From NCBI GenBank assembly GCA_031261745.1, contig JAISJC010000050.1:1-54067 (forward strand): a DNA stretch of 54,067 nt, in the 5' to 3' direction. How positions within the stretch are numbered: position 1 is the first letter of the stretch; each line of letters starts with the position of its first letter. This document shows positions 40,389-47,989 of this stretch, one piece after another. A program made the position numbers and the translations under genes. The notes beneath the pieces are model-generated. The model made no database searches and had not been told where the DNA came from. It saw nothing but the letters and a program-made list of their open reading frames with translations. This DNA is from Oscillospiraceae bacterium. Its GTDB lineage: Bacteria; Bacillota; Clostridia; Oscillospirales; Oscillospiraceae.

Positions 40389-40706
40389 TTATTCTTGTGT
40401 AAGGGTCTGTATCAGTTTTAATATCGGCTCCAACAAGTAGGAGCTTGCGATTGCCGTAGCGAGAGTTGTTATTATCGCGACGACAACGGGGACAAAAATG
40501 CTCTTGTAAAAATCGTTATCGCCGTTTGAAATATAGCTGACATAATCATAAAATTCGAGATGTCTTTTTGTGTCGCTGTCGAGGTTAAGCGATTTCAGCA
40601 AGACCGAACCGACTAATGTATCGTGTTCTACGGCGTCGGGATAATTGTGAAATTTGTTGTAGGCGTTGATTGTTTTCTTGAGCGCGCGTTCGTATTTGCG
40701 TAGCAT
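40389..40706 (-). CDS. Hypothetical membrane protein
   Basis: A 105-residue protein: a soluble helical N-terminal part (MLRKYERALKKTINAYNKFHNYP) and a C-terminal membrane helix (SIFVPVVVAIITTLATAIASSYLL). ATG 40706 has AAAGGAGAT 7 bases upstream. Convergent with the preceding gene, two bases apart. Small single-helix proteins at this place in prophages are sometimes superinfection-exclusion factors; unproven here. Confidence 0.65.
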   Translation of the reverse strand: MLRKYERALKKTINAYNKFHNYPDAVEHDTLVGSVLLKSLNLDSDTKRHLEFYDYVSYISNGDNDFYKSIFVPVVVAIITTLATAIASSYLLEPILKLIQTLTQE

Positions 40707-40782
40707 AGCGAAATCTCCTTTGGGATTAGTATAAAGGTTCAAGTTGGTTGAAGGTCAAGAAAAATTTCGGGAGGTGAAAACT

Positions 40783-40934
40783 TGAATATCGTAGATAAAA
40801 TAATAGTAATTGTTAATTTAGTTTCGGGATTGACCGGCTTTATATTAACAATGAAATTAACTATTTCAACTGCGAGAGAAAGACGAAAACTCAAAGGTCG
40901 TTTGAATATTCCGCCTCGTGAAACACAGACATAA
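40783..40934 (+). pseudogene. Possible frameshifted small membrane peptide
   Basis: A good ribosome site (GGGAGG 40770-40775) precedes TTG 40783, but the frame stops after six codons at TAA 40801. One base more in the A-run there would open a frame of about 50 residues (NIVDKIIVIVNLVSGLTGF...) ending at TAA 40932, with one membrane helix and a basic tail. Either a decayed gene or chance. The rest of 40707-40890 shows nothing else. Confidence 0.35.
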
Positions 40935-41397
40935 GCGTTCCCTCTTTAATAGAAAATCGCATTGTATTTCTTTCTGTTTCTACAATGAATTCTGCATCGT
41001 AACGCCCGTCCATTATAAAGTTTCCTGTTGCAACAACTTTGATGTTAAAGTGGGACGAGTTATAAGAACCTACAATTACCGGAGTGTCGAAGTGCGCTTC
41101 GCATTCGTGGCCGTGCATACGGATACGGATTTTATTTATTGCAAACGGAGCGTTAGAGATGTTGGTTGCGACGAGATTAATACTGTGAAATGACGAATCG
41201 GGAATTTTTGCAAATATCACATTTTCAATTTTTAGTTGCATTTTTGGCACACGTCCCTTTTTTGCTTGGATATCAAGCTTTACAGCCAATATCGTAGCAA
41301 ACGCACCGAGAATAGCACCTATTGCACTTAGGGATTCCCATATTATATTCATATCTATATCTCCTTTTGCGATTATGGTCGCCCATATTACATTCAT
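40891..41397 (-). CDS. Hypothetical membrane protein with two in-frame starts
   Basis: Up to 168 residues: a short N-terminus, a membrane helix (LSAIGAILGAFATILAVKL) and a beta-rich extracellular or periplasmic-type domain (about 55-168). ATG 41397 and ATG 41352 each have their own AAAGGAGAT site, and the two initiation regions are near-duplicates (AAAGGAGAT ... ATGAATrTAATATGGG). The longer form adds 15 residues before the helix. No recognised family. It is divergent from the early operon, with its start next to the O2/O3 operators. Confidence 0.65.
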   Translation of the reverse strand: MNVIWATIIAKGDIDMNIIWESLSAIGAILGAFATILAVKLDIQAKKGRVPKMQLKIENVIFAKIPDSSFHSINLVATNISNAPFAINKIRIRMHGHECEAHFDTPVIVGSYNSSHFNIKVVATGNFIMDGRYDAEFIVETERNTMRFSIKEGTLMSVFHEAEYSNDL

Positions 41398-41458
41398 AGT
41401 AGAAATCTCCTTTATATTGCCCTGCGGGAGACCGCGGGGCATTCTTTTTTGCAAAATT

Positions 41459-41511
41459 ATCAGTAAAAACTGAAAATAATGCTTGACATTCAGTTTTAAC
41501 TGAATTATACT
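41459..41511 (+). promoter_or_regulatory. Early promoter with operators O2 and O3
   Basis: TTGACA (41483-41488), a 17-base spacer containing the palindrome TTCAGTTTTAACTGAA (41489-41504, O3), then TATACT (41506-41511). A second site ATCAGTAAAAACTGAA (41459-41474, O2) lies just upstream. Both match O1 at 39747-39762, so the repressor is expected to bind all three and silence the early operon in the lysogen. Confidence 0.88.
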
Positions 41512-41517
41512 CAAGAA

Positions 41518-41684
41518 AAAGGGGGGGGTTGCAGGTGCGCGGCGGGAGTGAGTTCTCCGCCGAACCGGTTCAAGTCCGGTACCCTCACGGAAAACGGCAG
41601 ATGACCGCGTGACAGCGGGCTGTCGGCGGAAAATGGTGGTGTTTGGTTTTTGTGGTGATTACACAATACCACCATTTCCGACAG
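41518..41684 (+). promoter_or_regulatory. Structured early-operon leader RNA
   Basis: Starting at the predicted transcript start, the leader holds a G8-9 run and a stem GGC-g-GGAG/CTCC-GCC (41541-41548/41555-41561). Next is a tRNA T-arm look-alike ACCGG-TTCAAGT-CCGGT (41564-41580), closed by GGGGGT/ACCCTC, then a long hairpin CTGTCGG...AAATGGTGGT/ACCACCATTT-CCGACAG (41620-41640/41668-41684). No T-run follows. It may be an antitermination (put-like) or stability element; class unknown. Confidence 0.6.
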
Positions 41685-41711
41685 ATGTAAAGCAAAAAGT
41701 GATTGGAGTGA

Positions 41712-41924
41712 ATGAGTATGGCGCGGGAAAAAGAGGGCTTTCGCGAGGCGTTGGAACAGTTAAGCGCGCGGTTTCCGGAGCGTGAGGCGATATCGCTCGC
41801 GGAGTGCGCCGAAATCCTCGGACTGCACAAAGAAACGATTGCGGGCGACAAGACGTTTCCTGTGATGAAAATAGGAAACAGGCGGCTCGTGTCGCTCGTC
41901 GCGTTGGCGAGGAGAATGGTATGA
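41712..41924 (+). CDS. Xis/MerR-like helix-turn-helix protein
   Basis: A 70-residue DNA-binding protein: AISLAECAEILGLHKETIAGDKTFPVMKIGNRRLVSL has the layout of excisionase-type winged helix-turn-helix domains (first helix pair, then a wing with the basic 'GNRR'). As the first gene after the early promoter it may act as excisionase or as an early regulator. GGAGTG precedes the ATG. It overlaps the next gene by four bases. Confidence 0.75.
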   Translation: MSMAREKEGFREALEQLSARFPEREAISLAECAEILGLHKETIAGDKTFPVMKIGNRRLVSLVALARRMV

Positions 41925-42337
41925 GTTTTGTACGGTCGGTGAAAAAGGTTCAGCTCGTGTGCGCGGACTGCGGGACTGAGTTTGAGGTGACGATTTACGG
42001 CGCGCGGCGGAAACGCTGCCCGGCGTGTACCGAAAAACGCGACGCAAAAATGGTTGCAGCAATCAATAAAAAACGACACGCCGCAGAAAAGCTAAGTAAA
42101 TCGTATTGCGCGCAAGTCGAAAAGAAGTCGCCGACGTCGGGATACTGCCCGCATACGAATTGCAAGTGGTTCGGCGTGACGAGTTCAAGCTGCGACTACC
42201 GCCTGCGGACGGGCGCGGGGCGCGGGTGTCCGGGCGGCCGTGACTGCGCGAAATTTGAGGTCAGAACCGAGCGGACGCCCGTGTCGTGGGAGTTTGCGGG
42301 ACTGTTCGGAAAAGCGGAAGAGGAGTTGTACTTATGA
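41921..42337 (+). CDS. Zinc-ribbon phage protein
   Basis: A 138-residue Cys-rich basic protein. A first zinc ribbon is CADCG...CPAC (about 14-36); further Cys lie in GYCPHTNCKW, SSCDY and GCPGGRDC. ATG 41921 was chosen because GGAG lies 8 bases upstream and it gives the usual ATGA overlap with the Xis-like gene. Probably a nucleic-acid-binding protein of the early region; function unknown. Confidence 0.72.
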   Translation: MSFVRSVKKVQLVCADCGTEFEVTIYGARRKRCPACTEKRDAKMVAAINKKRHAAEKLSKSYCAQVEKKSPTSGYCPHTNCKWFGVTSSSCDYRLRTGAGRGCPGGRDCAKFEVRTERTPVSWEFAGLFGKAEEELYL

Positions 42338-42591
42338 GGCATTACAAGGGGCGCAAGGCGGAATCGCCGCTGTGGGGCGCGCTGGTGGTTCTGCTTGCGC
42401 TGGCGATTGTGTTCGTCCTCGCGTGGCCGAACAGCGACGCGGCGCGGGACAGGGCGGCGCGGGAGGCGGAGCCGGTCGTTGAGGTCGTCGAGGTCGTGCG
42501 GTATGTAGAGATTGACCTCGCGGAGCTGTCAACGGAGAAACTGCTGAACGAGGTATGGGACCGGCTCGACAGAGCGGGGGGGGTTTATTAA
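42334..42591 (+). CDS. Small single-helix membrane protein
   Basis: An 85-residue protein: basic N-terminus (MRHYKGRKAE), one membrane helix (LWGALVVLLALAIVFVLAW) and an acidic C-terminal helical part. The start overlaps the previous stop (ATGA). No domain recognised. Confidence 0.7.
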   Translation: MRHYKGRKAESPLWGALVVLLALAIVFVLAWPNSDAARDRAAREAEPVVEVVEVVRYVEIDLAELSTEKLLNEVWDRLDRAGGVY

Positions 42592-42915
42592 ATGAGCAGG
42601 ATTGACGAGGCGATTGCGAAAATCAACGGTGAAATGCAGGCGGACGCGGAGAACCGGTATCTTGAAATCGTCGGCCAATACATAATCGACCGCGTGCGTG
42701 ATGAGGCCGCGGCCGGACGCGTGCTTGACGGCGCGAAAAGCCTCGATGGGGCCTGCAAGGCGATTGAGGACCTCGCGCGAAAAAACAAGCGCGGCCGCGT
42801 GGGCGTGGTGTCGGATACGGAGTGCTTCGCCGCGGTGGACACGTATTTCGGATTCGGCGCGGCACCCGCGGAGAAGCGGCGCGCGGCGCGCGTGGCTCTT
42901 GAGGACTTTCTGTGA
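42592..42915 (+). CDS. PcfK / AcrIIA9-family protein
   Basis: A 107-residue protein with the landmarks of the PcfK-like family that includes the Cas9 inhibitor AcrIIA9: an amphipathic N-terminus, then YLEIVGQYIIDRV, the segment AKSLDGACKAIEDLARKNKRG and a C-terminal FAAVDTYFGFG. Some members inhibit type II-A Cas9; most are uncharacterised and pair with PcfJ-like proteins, as this one does. GGGGGG lies just before the ATG; it overlaps pcfJ by four bases. Anti-CRISPR activity is only a possibility. Confidence 0.78.
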   Translation: MSRIDEAIAKINGEMQADAENRYLEIVGQYIIDRVRDEAAAGRVLDGAKSLDGACKAIEDLARKNKRGRVGVVSDTECFAAVDTYFGFGAAPAEKRRAARVALEDFL

Positions 42916-44546
42916 ACGCGTCGAGGGCCTTCGTCGCGGAGGACCTGCGGCTCTGCCCCGACGGGCTGCCGGACTTTGTAATTCCCGCCGTGCTTGAGCG
43001 CGTGGTCGCGCACAATCGCGGTCTGCAAAAGGTCATCACCTATACGAGAGAGAGCCGCGGCCGCGAGGGCGTCTGTCACGAGTGCGGGAACATTACGTCC
43101 GCGCCGCATATCGGCGGAGAGTATCAGCGGTTTTATCACGCGCAGAATACGCGGTGCCAGGTGTGCGACACGGAGGTTATTTCGGTAACGGAGGGGAATG
43201 TCAACGAGCGGTGGGCAATCGTCGCGGGGGTTTTCTCGTTCGCGCAGCTCGGCGGGGACGGTACGCTATGGATACGGGAGTTTGAGGTTGCGCGCGACAG
43301 GTATGCGCAATATACCGCGGAGAGCCTGCGGAAGCAGATAATGGAGTGCACGCGGTACGCGTTCCGCGGGCCGAACCGCGGCAAATGGCTGTACGTCGTG
43401 CGCAGCGCGTATACCGCCGAGGGCTGGAAAAGCATATTGGAGTGGCGAAAGACGAAATTCGCGGCGCACTATACGACAACACCGTGGGTCGCGAATATTT
43501 TCTTCGCGCCGGAGAGCGCGGAGGCGTTGGCGGGAACGGTTCTCGCGACGGCAAACCTCGCGCCGTATATCGGGAAAACGCATATCGTTGACCTGCTGAG
43601 CCTGTCAATGCGGTATACGGCGTTTGAGTGGCTGATAAAGTCGGGCTACACGAAAATCGTTAAGGACATTTGCAAAGCGGTCAATAAGTCGGAGTACACG
43701 GAAATTGTCAACCACAAGGCGAAAAGAAAAAGCGGCGTGTTCACCGTCGGACCGGAGATTATGAGCCTGTTTCCGCGCGGCGAGTGGGATGTTGGAAAAC
43801 TGCGCGTGGCCTGTGACGCGGTTAATAACGCGCAGATTACGGAGCCGCGCGAGGTGCGCGCAGTCGTGCTGCTGAATGCGACCGAGAAGTATATTGCAAT
43901 TATTCAGAGAAACGGGTTGTCCTTTACCGTGACGTACGACTATCTCGTTTCGCAGGGCTACAACGACTCTGTCGTGGGGGCATTTAACATCTATATCGAC
44001 TATATAAAGGAGTGCGAGCAGCTCGGCTATGACCTGCGGGATAAGAGAATTTCGCGGCCGAGGAGCCTTGTTGCCGCGCATCAAGCCACGGCGGCCGAGG
44101 TGCTGAGGCAAAGGGACAAAATACAGCAGCGGGAGCGCGCCAAGGCGCGGCGGGGCTGTGCGAAGTATGTGAAATATCTCACGCGGTTTTCGTTCGAGGC
44201 GCACGGCGTGACCGCGCGGCCGTGTGCGAGCGAAAAGGAAATGCGCGCGGAGGGGGCGGCATTGCACCACTGCGTCGGGACGTATTTTGAAAGAGCGGCG
44301 CGCGGCGACACGAGCATATTCCTTGTGCGGCGTGCAGGGGAACCGGAAAGGCCGTGGTATACGGCGGAGGTCCGCAACGGCGAGCTTATTCAGTGCCGCG
44401 GACTGCAAAACAAGAGCTATGCCGACGAGCCGGAGTTGTCCTCGTTTCTGACGCTGTGGCGCAAGCATATAACAAAACAATTAAAAAAGGAGCTTGAAGA
44501 GAATGACAGAAGAGCTGACGCGGGAAACAAAACGGACGCTGCCTGA
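42912..44546 (+). CDS. PcfJ-like protein
   Basis: A 544-residue protein. A zinc-ribbon-like region (CHECG...CQVCD, about 57-80) comes first. The C-terminal third has the PcfJ signature: SRPRSLVAAHQATA..., EGAALHHCVGTYFERAARGDTSIFLVRR and YTAEVRNGELIQCRGLQNK. PcfJ was named on conjugative plasmid pCF10 and occurs on many phages and elements with PcfK; its biochemical role is unknown. The GTG start overlaps the PcfK-like gene. Confidence 0.85.
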   Translation: MNASRAFVAEDLRLCPDGLPDFVIPAVLERVVAHNRGLQKVITYTRESRGREGVCHECGNITSAPHIGGEYQRFYHAQNTRCQVCDTEVISVTEGNVNERWAIVAGVFSFAQLGGDGTLWIREFEVARDRYAQYTAESLRKQIMECTRYAFRGPNRGKWLYVVRSAYTAEGWKSILEWRKTKFAAHYTTTPWVANIFFAPESAEALAGTVLATANLAPYIGKTHIVDLLSLSMRYTAFEWLIKSGYTKIVKDICKAVNKSEYTEIVNHKAKRKSGVFTVGPEIMSLFPRGEWDVGKLRVACDAVNNAQITEPREVRAVVLLNATEKYIAIIQRNGLSFTVTYDYLVSQGYNDSVVGAFNIYIDYIKECEQLGYDLRDKRISRPRSLVAAHQATAAEVLRQRDKIQQRERAKARRGCAKYVKYLTRFSFEAHGVTARPCASEKEMRAEGAALHHCVGTYFERAARGDTSIFLVRRAGEPERPWYTAEVRNGELIQCRGLQNKSYADEPELSSFLTLWRKHITKQLKKELEENDRRADAGNKTDAA

Positions 44547-45369
44547 GCTGGGCGCGGAAATCCGCGCGATACACCAGCAGACGCAAAAGACGCTCATCAA
44601 CGCGTCAATCGAAATCGGGCGGCGGCTCTCCGAGGCAAAGACGCTGTGCGCGCACGGTGACTTTATGGAGTGGATTAAGACGGAAACGCCGTACGGCCAA
44701 TCGACGGCGAACAACCTTATTCGCATTTTTGAGGAGTACGGGGCCGCGCAATATACGCTGTTCGGGGCCGAGGCGAAGTCGGATACGCTTGGGAATTTGA
44801 CATATTCGCAGGCGTTAAAGCTGCTCGCGGTGCCGGAGGACGAGCGCGAGGAGTTCGTCGCGGAGAACAGGGTCGAGGAGATGTCCACGCGGGAGCTGGA
44901 CAAACTCATCAAGGAGCGCGACGAGGCGAAAAAAGCGCAAAAGGACGCGGAGAAACAGCGGAAAAAGGTCGAGACGGAGGCAAAGAACAATGCGGACAAG
45001 CTCGCCGCCGCACTGAAAAAGCTCGAAGAGGCACAGACGCCGACGAAGCCGGACGAGGAGCTGTTCAAGGCGGCCGTGGATATCGGGATATCGAACGGCG
45101 TTGCCAAGGCGCAGGCTGAGGTCGAGGAGTTGCTGCGGCAAAAGGAGGCGTTGGAGGCGAGGGCGGCCGCGCTCGAAAAATCGGTCAAGACGGCGAACCC
45201 GTTCGTCAAGGCGTTTGAGGTGCATTTCGGAATGTTCCAGGAAACCTTTGAAAAGCTGGCGGACCTGCTCTCGGACGCGGCGGCGCAGGACGCGGAAACA
45301 GCCGGAAAACTGCGAAAGGCGTTGAATACGGTGTGCGGCGCGTTCGCACAGCAGACGGAGGAAAATTAA
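44503..45369 (+). CDS. DUF3102-family phage protein
   Basis: A 288-residue protein. The N-terminal 110 residues (ELGAEIRAIHQQTQKTLINASIEIGRRLSEAKTLCAHGDFMEWIKTE...STANNLIRIFEEY) match DUF3102, a helix-rich domain frequent in Clostridia phages and thought to be DNA-binding. A long charged coiled coil (about 125-235) follows. ATG 44503 is preferred (AAGGAG 11 bases upstream). It overlaps pcfJ by 44 bases. Confidence 0.85.
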   Translation: MTEELTRETKRTLPELGAEIRAIHQQTQKTLINASIEIGRRLSEAKTLCAHGDFMEWIKTETPYGQSTANNLIRIFEEYGAAQYTLFGAEAKSDTLGNLTYSQALKLLAVPEDEREEFVAENRVEEMSTRELDKLIKERDEAKKAQKDAEKQRKKVETEAKNNADKLAAALKKLEEAQTPTKPDEELFKAAVDIGISNGVAKAQAEVEELLRQKEALEARAAALEKSVKTANPFVKAFEVHFGMFQETFEKLADLLSDAAAQDAETAGKLRKALNTVCGAFAQQTEEN

Positions 45370-45756
45370 ATGATTGAGATTAAAGGCACTAAGGAAGAAA
45401 TCATTGCAATCGCTAAGACGCTTAGGTTCGCGAAGCAGCAACGCGCGAACGCGGACTTCGTGCTTGTGATACCGGAGCAATGCAGCTTTACGCAGTTACC
45501 GACACCGTTCGCGGCGGCGGACGTCCGGAGCGGAATGCTCGCGTTTTACGCCGACGGCGAGGTGTCACTTTTCTACCGCGACGGCGACACGGTGGCTCAG
45601 ATGTATAAAAATGAGTACGGCGAGAATCAGCTCCGGTTTCTGACCGACGAGTGGACGGCGGAAAAGACGAATATCGTTTTGATTGAGGGCTTTCTCCCCG
45701 GAGAGCTGGACAAGGGCATTGTAAAGCTGTGGGAGAGGGATGTATTGGAGGAGTGA
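45370..45756 (+). CDS. Hypothetical phage protein
   Basis: A 128-residue acidic protein (MIEIKGTKEEIIAIAKTLRFAKQQ...) that starts directly after the DUF3102 stop, with GGAGG inside the preceding gene. Mixed alpha/beta pattern; no recognised motif. Part of the early operon. Confidence 0.7.
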   Translation: MIEIKGTKEEIIAIAKTLRFAKQQRANADFVLVIPEQCSFTQLPTPFAAADVRSGMLAFYADGEVSLFYRDGDTVAQMYKNEYGENQLRFLTDEWTAEKTNIVLIEGFLPGELDKGIVKLWERDVLEE

Positions 45757-45760
45757 ACGT

Positions 45761-46060
45761 ATGACAACGAAGGAGTACAGGCGCAAGAGGGCGTTTGAGC
45801 AGGTGCGGGAGCGGTGCGCGCGAACGGAGCGCGAGAAACCCGTGAGCGCGGCCGACTTTGAGAAGCCGGAACCGGAGTGGGATTATCTCATTCCGAACGA
45901 ATATTTCAGCAGGGGCGCGGAGAACGCGCCTGCTGCTGCATCCGCGCGCGGTAGGCGGCCGCGGCCGGAGCGGGTCGTGCCGACGCCCTGCCCGTACACC
46001 GAGGAGGAGATATTTGAGTTTACGGTCGGCGCGGCGAGGCGCGCGGGGGTGTGCGCGTGA
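45761..46060 (+). CDS. Hypothetical phage protein
   Basis: A 99-residue, Arg/Glu-rich protein with a disordered middle (ENAPAAASARGRRPRPERV). ATG 45761 has TGGAGGAG 8 bases upstream. No domain recognised. It overlaps the next start by four bases. Confidence 0.65.
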   Translation: MTTKEYRRKRAFEQVRERCARTEREKPVSAADFEKPEPEWDYLIPNEYFSRGAENAPAAASARGRRPRPERVVPTPCPYTEEEIFEFTVGAARRAGVCA

Positions 46061-46290
46061 GCGCGCCGGCGGTCGCGGCGCGCGAAATCGGCAAGCGGAG
46101 GTTCTGCGTGAGCTGCGGACATATGAACATAAATAAGAAAACCGGCTGTGCGGGCTGCGCGACGGTGACGGCGGGGGCGGCCCGAAAATACGGGTTTGAG
46201 ACTGTGCGCGTGAGGCTGACGGACACCTGCGAGAGGTGGGTGTACTGGGCTGATTATAATAACGACGGGAGAGATGACGATGTGGAGTAA
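46057..46290 (+). CDS. Small zinc-ribbon phage protein
   Basis: A 77-residue protein with CVSCG and CAGC forming one zinc ribbon (about 17-34), then an aromatic C-terminal part (WVYWADYNNDGRDD). GTG 46057 gives the usual four-base overlap; GTG 46051 is also in frame. Confidence 0.65.
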   Translation: MSAPAVAAREIGKRRFCVSCGHMNINKKTGCAGCATVTAGAARKYGFETVRVRLTDTCERWVYWADYNNDGRDDDVE

Positions 46291-46543
46291 AGGTTTGCGG
46301 GCGTGGGTCACGTCCGGCGGCGTGCGGCTGCCGAAGCCGCGTATTCCGTGCCTTGAATGCGCGCACTGCCCGCGCGGCGAAAAGCTCGTGGTCGAGCAGG
46401 GTGGAAAGGTCTCGTGCCGCGCGCGGCAAGAGATGAGCTTCGCGCGGGAGAATAATTGCGAGGTCGTCTCACGCGATGGCGTATTTATAATGGGTCCGTC
46501 GAGCGCGTGCGGCCCCACGGGACCACAAGGAGCAACAAAATGA
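46280..46543 (+). CDS. Small Cys-rich phage protein
   Basis: An 87-residue protein with CLECAHC and a later CRAR/NNC pattern, probably metal-binding. ATG 46280 is preferred to ATG 46274 by spacing from GGGAGAG. It overlaps both neighbours. Confidence 0.62.
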   Translation: MWSKGLRAWVTSGGVRLPKPRIPCLECAHCPRGEKLVVEQGGKVSCRARQEMSFARENNCEVVSRDGVFIMGPSSACGPTGPQGATK

Positions 46544-47088
46544 GCACCTGCGGAAAATGTAGCCGTGTTGCTTGGCATAAACAGTCGAGCATTGGCATTT
46601 GTTTGTTGCCGGAAACAAAACGCTCCCGTGCGTGCAATAAAACCGATGAGGCTTGCGATAGCTTTTTGCAAATTAGATGGACGGCAGGTGTGCCGCAACC
46701 GAAAGGAAAAATAATGGAAGAGAATAAGCAGATACCGAGGCTCGAATTTCACGGTACAAAAGAGCAATGGACCTGCGATAAAAAAGAGAGCTATTGCGGA
46801 ATAAGAAAAATGCTCGGAATAGACCCGCAAAATTGCAGAGATATACAGTGTGTAGATTGCCATTACGACCATATTGTGTTTGTCGAGGAACAGCCGCCGA
46901 GGTGGCGGGCGGTAAACGGTGAGTCTTATTACTGTTTCAAAAAGGAAATGCAAGAAATATGTTGGCAGATTGAATGGGGCGATCCCTGGAATGACAAACA
47001 CTATAATAGTGGCAACTACCACAAAACGCTCGCTGACGCGGCGCGGGCGTATTTGGAGGGGTTAAATAAGGAGAATGACAATGGCTGA
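46540..47088 (+). CDS. Hypothetical Cys-rich phage protein
   Basis: A 182-residue protein with scattered Cys/His pairs (CGKC, CGIRK, CRDIQCVDCHYDH). ATG 46540 has AAGGAG 6-7 bases upstream. A second in-frame ATG at 46714 also has a GAAAGGA site, so a 124-residue form (MEENKQIPRLEFHG...) may be made as well. No recognised family. Confidence 0.65.
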   Translation: MSTCGKCSRVAWHKQSSIGICLLPETKRSRACNKTDEACDSFLQIRWTAGVPQPKGKIMEENKQIPRLEFHGTKEQWTCDKKESYCGIRKMLGIDPQNCRDIQCVDCHYDHIVFVEEQPPRWRAVNGESYYCFKKEMQEICWQIEWGDPWNDKHYNSGNYHKTLADAARAYLEGLNKENDNG

Positions 47089-47545
47089 ATTAATTTTTAG
47101 AGGTAATAAGAAAGAGTATATTAGGGCATTGAAAGAACCTTATGCCTGCTTCGTTAAATTCGCAAAGTCTTTTGAAACGTGTCCTAAATCTGACTGCGTT
47201 ACTTGCAGAAATACATATATCATATTTGAACAGGACCCCGAATCAATTGAATATTTTGACATAAACGAACTGAAACCGTTTGACGTCGTCACAGTGCTGG
47301 TTGGTCCCGATTTTGACAAACAAATAAGATACAGATATTTTGCAGACCCCGCGAATCAGATATTACACCGCCCCTCCGGTTACGTTTTGTTTGGTGATTT
47401 GTTAAACTCCCGTATAGAACAGGTATCACGTGGAGGACACACATTTTACGACGCGGAAGATACAATATTCGACTACTACGATGCAAACAGACTAAAACAT
47501 CCGGAGCACTTTACAATACAAGCACCATATAATGAGGGCCTTTAA
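47081..47545 (+). CDS. Hypothetical phage protein
   Basis: A 154-residue protein (MAELIFRGNKKEYIRALKEPYACFVKFAKSFETCPKSDCVTC...), with a Cys cluster near residue 35-42 and an aromatic-rich C-terminal half. ATG 47081 is chosen by AAGGAG spacing. Lower GC than neighbours. Confidence 0.65.
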   Translation: MAELIFRGNKKEYIRALKEPYACFVKFAKSFETCPKSDCVTCRNTYIIFEQDPESIEYFDINELKPFDVVTVLVGPDFDKQIRYRYFADPANQILHRPSGYVLFGDLLNSRIEQVSRGGHTFYDAEDTIFDYYDANRLKHPEHFTIQAPYNEGL

Positions 47546-47787
47546 TGTCTTGGGCTGTTTACGGGAACGGTGAGCGGCACCTGCGGTGCTACGTCTGCGA
47601 CTGTACATATGACCACGCGCCGGACAGCGAATACCACGACGCGGAGGACGCGGCGGCGGCCGACGGCTGGACGCGCGAGGAGCTTAATGACTTTTGCCCC
47701 GAACACGGCGGAATGAGCGACGAGGCGGTTCGGGCGTTCTGGAAGGAGCGGCGGGAGCTGCGGCGAAAATCGGCGTATACATTATAA
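47545..47787 (+). CDS. Hypothetical zinc-binding phage protein
   Basis: An 80-residue acidic protein with CYVCDC and CPEHGG motifs, likely holding one zinc. ATG 47545 shares a base with the preceding TAA. Function unknown. Confidence 0.68.
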   Translation: MSWAVYGNGERHLRCYVCDCTYDHAPDSEYHDAEDAAAADGWTREELNDFCPEHGGMSDEAVRAFWKERRELRRKSAYTL

Positions 47788-47825
47788 TATATCGCGCGAA
47801 AAAATTTGCGCGGGTAGGAGGACCT

Positions 47826-47891
47826 ATGGGGGCTTGGTTAAGGGCGAGGTTTTCAACGAAACTACCGTCAGAGGACAGACCCGGCGGATAA
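47826..47891 (+). CDS. Possible 21-residue leader peptide
   Basis: ATG 47826 with TAGGAGG 3-9 bases upstream opens MGAWLRARFSTKLPSEDRPGG and stops at TAA 47891. It lies in the 200-base gap before the Rep gene and just before a GC-rich terminator, so it could be a leader peptide. Weak support. Confidence 0.35.
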   Translation: MGAWLRARFSTKLPSEDRPGG

Positions 47892-47910
47892 CTTGACGCT
47901 AATGCGTACC

Positions 47911-47951
47911 CGCGTGCGCGGTCATTTATAAACACGCGCGCGTTTTTCTTT
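47911..47951 (+). terminator. GC-rich hairpin terminator
   Basis: CGCGTGCGCG (47911-47920) pairs imperfectly (one wobble, one mismatch) with CACGCGCGCG (47933-47942), followed by TTTTTCTTTT. Confidence 0.75.
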
Positions 47952-47989
47952 TGTATAAATGCATAACGGACAGGAGGTGCGGCGTCGCC

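Noticed and set aside
41524..41590. A tRNA gene (T-arm TTCAAGT with matching stem)
   Set aside because: D and anticodon arms are missing and the acceptor pairing is only partial; treated as a tRNA-like part of a leader RNA.
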